Of a stretch of 64,000 nt of DNA, positions 61,146-64,000 are shown piece by piece. The stretch is from positions 415,098-479,097 of the forward strand of contig NZ_JAMXQS010000003.1 of assembly GCF_024053505.1 (NCBI RefSeq). Reading direction: 5' to 3'. A program made the translations under genes and the position numbers. Every line of letters starts with the position of its first letter. Positions within the stretch are counted from its first letter, which is position 1. Below the pieces are notes generated by a model. The model saw nothing but the letters and a program-made list of their open reading frames with translations. It had not been told where the DNA came from and searched no databases. This DNA is from Mesorhizobium liriopis (GTDB taxonomy: Bacteria; Pseudomonadota; Alphaproteobacteria; Rhizobiales; Rhizobiaceae).

Positions 61146-63301
61146 CCGGGCGCGAGGAACCGAAAAGATTGGATGACTGGCGCAAGCTCGCCGAACGCGA
61201 GATCAAGCGTGATGCGGATACGCTCACATGGGAAACGCCCGAGGGCATCAACGTCAAGCCGCTCTATACCGAGGCCGATCTCCAGGGCCTTCCCCATCTC
61301 GGCTCGCTGCCGGGCCTGGCGCCGTTCACACGGGGCCCGCGCGCCACGATGTATGCCGGGCGGCCCTGGACGATCCGGCAGTATGCCGGTTTCTCGACGG
61401 CCGAAGAATCCAACGCCTTTTACCGCCGCGGATTGGCCGCGGGCCAGCAGGGCGTGTCTGTAGCCTTCGACCTCGCCACCCATCGCGGCTACGATTCGGA
61501 CCACCCGCGCGTGGAAGGCGATGTCGGTAAGGCGGGCGTCGCGATCGATTCCGTCGAGGACATGAAGATCCTCTTCGACGGAATTCCGCTCGGCGAAGTG
61601 TCCGTTTCGATGACCATGAACGGAGCGGTGATCCCGGTTCTGGCCGCCTTCATCGTGGCAGGCGAAGAGCAGGGTGTCTCGGGCGCAGAGCTTTCGGGCA
61701 CGATCCAGAACGACGTGCTGAAAGAGTTCATGGTGCGTAACACCTATATCTACCCGCCCGAGCCCTCGATGCGCATCGTGGCCGACATCATCGCCTATAC
61801 GGCCAGCGAGATGCCGCGCTTCAACTCGATTTCGATTTCCGGCTACCACATGCAGGAAGCGGGCGCGACGCTCGTACAGGAACTCGCCTTCACCCTCGCC
61901 GACGGGCGTGAATATGTGCGCGCGGCGCTCAAGCGCGGGCTCGATGTGGATGCCTTCGCGGGCCGGCTTTCGTTTTTCTTCGCGATCGGCATGAACTTCT
62001 TCATGGAAGCAGCGAAACTGCGCGCGGCACGCCTGCTCTGGTCGCGCATCATGGAAGAGTTCGCGCCCAAGAAGGCCTCGTCGCTGATGCTGCGCACGCA
62101 TTGCCAGACATCGGGCGTGTCGTTGGCCGAGCAGGATCCCTACAACAATATCGTGCGCACGGCTTACGAGGCGCTGGCTGCGGTGCTGGGCGGCACGCAG
62201 TCCCTGCATACGAATTCATTCGACGAGGCGATTGCGCTGCCGACCGACTTTTCCGCTCGCATCGCGCGCAATACGCAGTTGATCCTGCAGCACGAGACGG
62301 GGGTGACGAAGACCGTCGATCCGCTTGCGGGCTCCTACTATGTCGAGAGCCTGACGGCGGAACTGGCCGAGAAGGCCTGGGCGCTGATCGAGGATGTCGA
62401 GGGCCGCGGCGGCATGACGGCAGCGGTCGCGAGCGGATACCCCAAGCGTTTGATCGAGGAAGCCGCGACGCGCCGGCAGGCGGCCGTGGATCGTGGCGAC
62501 GCGGTGATCGTCGGCGTCAACCGCCACAGGCTCGAAGAAGAAGCGCCGATCGATACGCTCGAGATCGACAACACTGCGGTGCGCGAGAGTCAGATCGCCC
62601 GGCTCGAACGCGTGCGCCGCCAACGCGATCCGGAGCGCGTAGCGCAAACGCTTGCAAGGTTAGGCGAGGTCGCGCGCACCGGCGAGGGCAACTTGCTTGA
62701 AGCCGCCGTGGAAGCGGCTCGCGCGCGCGCCACGGTCGGCGAGATTTCGGACACGCTGCGCGAAGCCTTCGGTGATCATGCTGCGAAAGCAGACGTGGTG
62801 CGCGACGTTTACGGCGTGGCTTATGCAGGGGAGCCCGAATACGAGACGCTGAAGGCGCGTGTGGCGGGGCTTAAAACGCGCCCGCAGGGCACGCCCCGCA
62901 TTCTCGTCGCCAAGCTCGGTCAGGACGGTCACGACCGGGGCGCGCATGTGATCGCATCCGCCTTCGGTGATCTTGGCTTCGACGTGGTGGCTGGTCCCTT
63001 GTTCCAGACGCCCGACGAGGCGGTGGATCTGGCGCTGGCCGAGAAGGTGCATGTGGTCGGCGTGTCCTCGCTCGCCGCCGGCCACAAGACGCTTCTGCCG
63101 CAACTGGTCGAGCGGCTCAAAGCGCGCGGGGCGGATGATGTGATTGTGGTCTGCGGCGGCGTGATCCCGCGCCGGGACTATGATTTCCTGCGCGCAGCAG
63201 GCATAGCGGCCGTGTTCGGTCCGGGCACCAACGTACTCGACGCGGCCCAGACCGTGCTTGATCTGGTGGAAGGCCGCCGCCGAAACGAGCCCGCGGCATG
63301 A
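61142..63301 (+). CDS. scpA: Methylmalonyl-CoA mutase, homodimeric type
   Basis: This 719-aa adenosylcobalamin enzyme converts (R)-methylmalonyl-CoA to succinyl-CoA. The N-terminal barrel has '[20 protein letters not shown]', '[20 protein letters not shown]', '[20 protein letters not shown]' and '[20 protein letters not shown]' followed by '[20 protein letters not shown]'. The C-terminal B12 domain has '[20 protein letters not shown]' (DxHxxG, cobalt-ligating His), and ends in '[13 protein letters not shown]'. All key motifs are present in one chain. The gene overlaps both pccA and the epimerase gene. No MeaB-type chaperone is in view. Confidence 0.95.
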   Translation: MTGREEPKRLDDWRKLAEREIKRDADTLTWETPEGINVKPLYTEADLQGLPHLGSLPGLAPFTRGPRATMYAGRPWTIRQYAGFSTAEESNAFYRRGLAAGQQGVSVAFDLATHRGYDSDHPRVEGDVGKAGVAIDSVEDMKILFDGIPLGEVSVSMTMNGAVIPVLAAFIVAGEEQGVSGAELSGTIQNDVLKEFMVRNTYIYPPEPSMRIVADIIAYTASEMPRFNSISISGYHMQEAGATLVQELAFTLADGREYVRAALKRGLDVDAFAGRLSFFFAIGMNFFMEAAKLRAARLLWSRIMEEFAPKKASSLMLRTHCQTSGVSLAEQDPYNNIVRTAYEALAAVLGGTQSLHTNSFDEAIALPTDFSARIARNTQLILQHETGVTKTVDPLAGSYYVESLTAELAEKAWALIEDVEGRGGMTAAVASGYPKRLIEEAATRRQAAVDRGDAVIVGVNRHRLEEEAPIDTLEIDNTAVRESQIARLERVRRQRDPERVAQTLARLGEVARTGEGNLLEAAVEAARARATVGEISDTLREAFGDHAAKADVVRDVYGVAYAGEPEYETLKARVAGLKTRPQGTPRILVAKLGQDGHDRGAHVIASAFGDLGFDVVAGPLFQTPDEAVDLALAEKVHVVGVSSLAAGHKTLLPQLVERLKARGADDVIVVCGGVIPRRDYDFLRAAGIAAVFGPGTNVLDAAQTVLDLVEGRRRNEPAA

Positions 63302-63714
63302 TTGGGCGGCTCAACCACCTCGCCATCGCCGTGCCCGATCTCGATGCGGCAACAGCGCTTTACCGCGACAGTTTCGGGGCGTCTGTCTCCGAGCCCCAAA
63401 ACCTGCCCGAGCATGGGGTGACGGTGGTGTTCGTGGAACTGCCCAACACCAAGGTCGAACTGCTTGCGGCCTTGGGCGAAATCTCACCCATCGCGAGCTT
63501 TCTCGAACGCAACCCGGCAGGCGGGATGCACCACGTCTGTTACGAGGTCGAAGACATCATCGTCGCGCGCGATACGCTCAAGACTCAAGGCTTGCGCGTG
63601 CTGGGCGATGGCGAGCCGAAAATCGGCGCGCACGGCAATCCAGTGCTCTTCCTTCATCCCAAGGATGGGCTCGGCACATTGATCGAACTGGAAGAGGTCG
63701 CGTCCACGGAATAA
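63298..63714 (+). CDS. mce: Methylmalonyl-CoA epimerase
   Basis: This 138-aa VOC-fold enzyme interconverts (S)- and (R)-methylmalonyl-CoA, linking carboxylase and mutase. Metal-binding residues fall in '[12 protein letters not shown]' (His), '[13 protein letters not shown]' (His) and 'LIELEEV' (Glu). ATG 63298 overlaps the mutase stop (ATGA), completing a four-gene propionate-to-succinyl-CoA operon. Length and motif order are normal. Confidence 0.93.
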   Translation: MIGRLNHLAIAVPDLDAATALYRDSFGASVSEPQNLPEHGVTVVFVELPNTKVELLAALGEISPIASFLERNPAGGMHHVCYEVEDIIVARDTLKTQGLRVLGDGEPKIGAHGNPVLFLHPKDGLGTLIELEEVASTE

Positions 63715-63849
63715 GCCCGCTCAAAATGCCGCCGCCGGAGGAGTGGGCAGATATAAAGCGGCCAGCAGCCCTCACGTCCAACCAGCTGGCTGCGGGGCGG
63801 GACATGACGCTATCCTTCCTCTCGTTCCCTTTTCTGAGACGGGCTCAAA

Positions 63850-64000
63850 TCACACGTATCGATTGACGACGTTCTCCAGCCATTCCTGTTTGCCTGATTT
63901 GGGCTGGGGGTCGATGCCTTCGCGCTCGACGCGGGCGGCGATCTCTTCGAGGCTTCGCTCGCCCTTCAGCATGGCCTGGGCTTCGGGCTGGTCCCAGCCC
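63850..64000 (-). CDS. xylA: Xylose isomerase, C-terminal fragment (cut by window edge)
   Basis: Minus-strand translation from the right edge reads '[20 protein letters not shown]', then '[20 protein letters not shown]' and 'LENVVNRYV' before TGA at 63852-63850. This is the characteristic xylose isomerase C-terminus. About 50 residues are visible; the active site lies outside. It is convergent with the propionyl-CoA operon. It indicates D-xylose use in this organism. Confidence 0.85.
   Translation of the reverse strand, partial: GWDQPEAQAMLKGERSLEEIAARVEREGIDPQPKSGKQEWLENVVNRYV

Overview
The window is high-GC DNA with tightly packed, often ATGA-overlapping operons and many ABC importers. This fits an alphaproteobacterium, most likely of the Hyphomicrobiales (Rhizobiales), but no rRNA or tRNA is present to place it further. 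It reads as a catabolic region: five solute-binding-protein systems plus one ECF importer, each beside oxidoreductases. No phage, CRISPR array or intact insertion sequence was seen.

Layout. (1) 1-10737: end of a CUT1 sugar-binding protein, two permeases and a MalK-type ATPase, then two GMC oxidoreductases, an SDR, a Dabb protein, a glycerate 2-kinase (MOFRL type) and a convergent 2,5-dioxovalerate-type aldehyde dehydrogenase: a sugar or sugar-acid oxidation island. (2) 10.8-21 kb: a decayed peptide-ABC ATPase, an Ldh-family dehydrogenase, a LysR regulator, two fused flavin/Fe-S oxidoreductases of the dienoyl-CoA reductase/trimethylamine dehydrogenase superfamily, a non-pyrrolysine MttB-family methyltransferase and an orphan family-5 binding protein: probably methylated-amine (betaine-like) demethylation. 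(3) 21.8-34.5 kb: a TIM-barrel isomerase-like protein, an ApnO-like dehydrogenase and a RuBisCO-like protein on the minus strand, divergent from two ribose-type ABC importers, one of which has an ATPase fused to its permease. This resembles D-apionate-type catabolism, with the expected kinase missing.

(4) 34.5-46.4 kb: a minus-strand operon of eight genes (epimerase, SDR, LhgO-like and GlcD-like flavoenzymes, then EcfS, fused EcfA-EcfA, EcfT and a phosphoribosyltransferase); a divergent plus-strand operon (cysteine hydrolase, MarR regulator, enamidase-like amidohydrolase); and a pair of tandem DUF1185 genes. The same kind of TTTG...CAAACAA element lies over the -10 region of all three promoters, so these units look like one MarR-controlled pathway for an imported N-heterocycle or cyclic amide. 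I consider this the best candidate for an undescribed system. (5) 46.4-47.7 kb holds no intact gene. (6) 47.7-54.3 kb: a BMP-type nucleoside ABC importer with two nucleoside hydrolases. (7) 54.6-57.2 kb: small lipoproteins, a small hypothetical, an ABC1/UbiB-family kinase and a 76-aa protein. (8) 57.6-63.7 kb: a compact propionyl-CoA pathway (pccB, pccA, methylmalonyl-CoA mutase, epimerase). (9) The right edge cuts the 3' end of xylose isomerase on the minus strand.

Each of the five solute-binding-protein genes is followed by an inverted repeat, which probably sets binding-protein excess over membrane components. All functions are inferred from sequence motifs and context read by eye.
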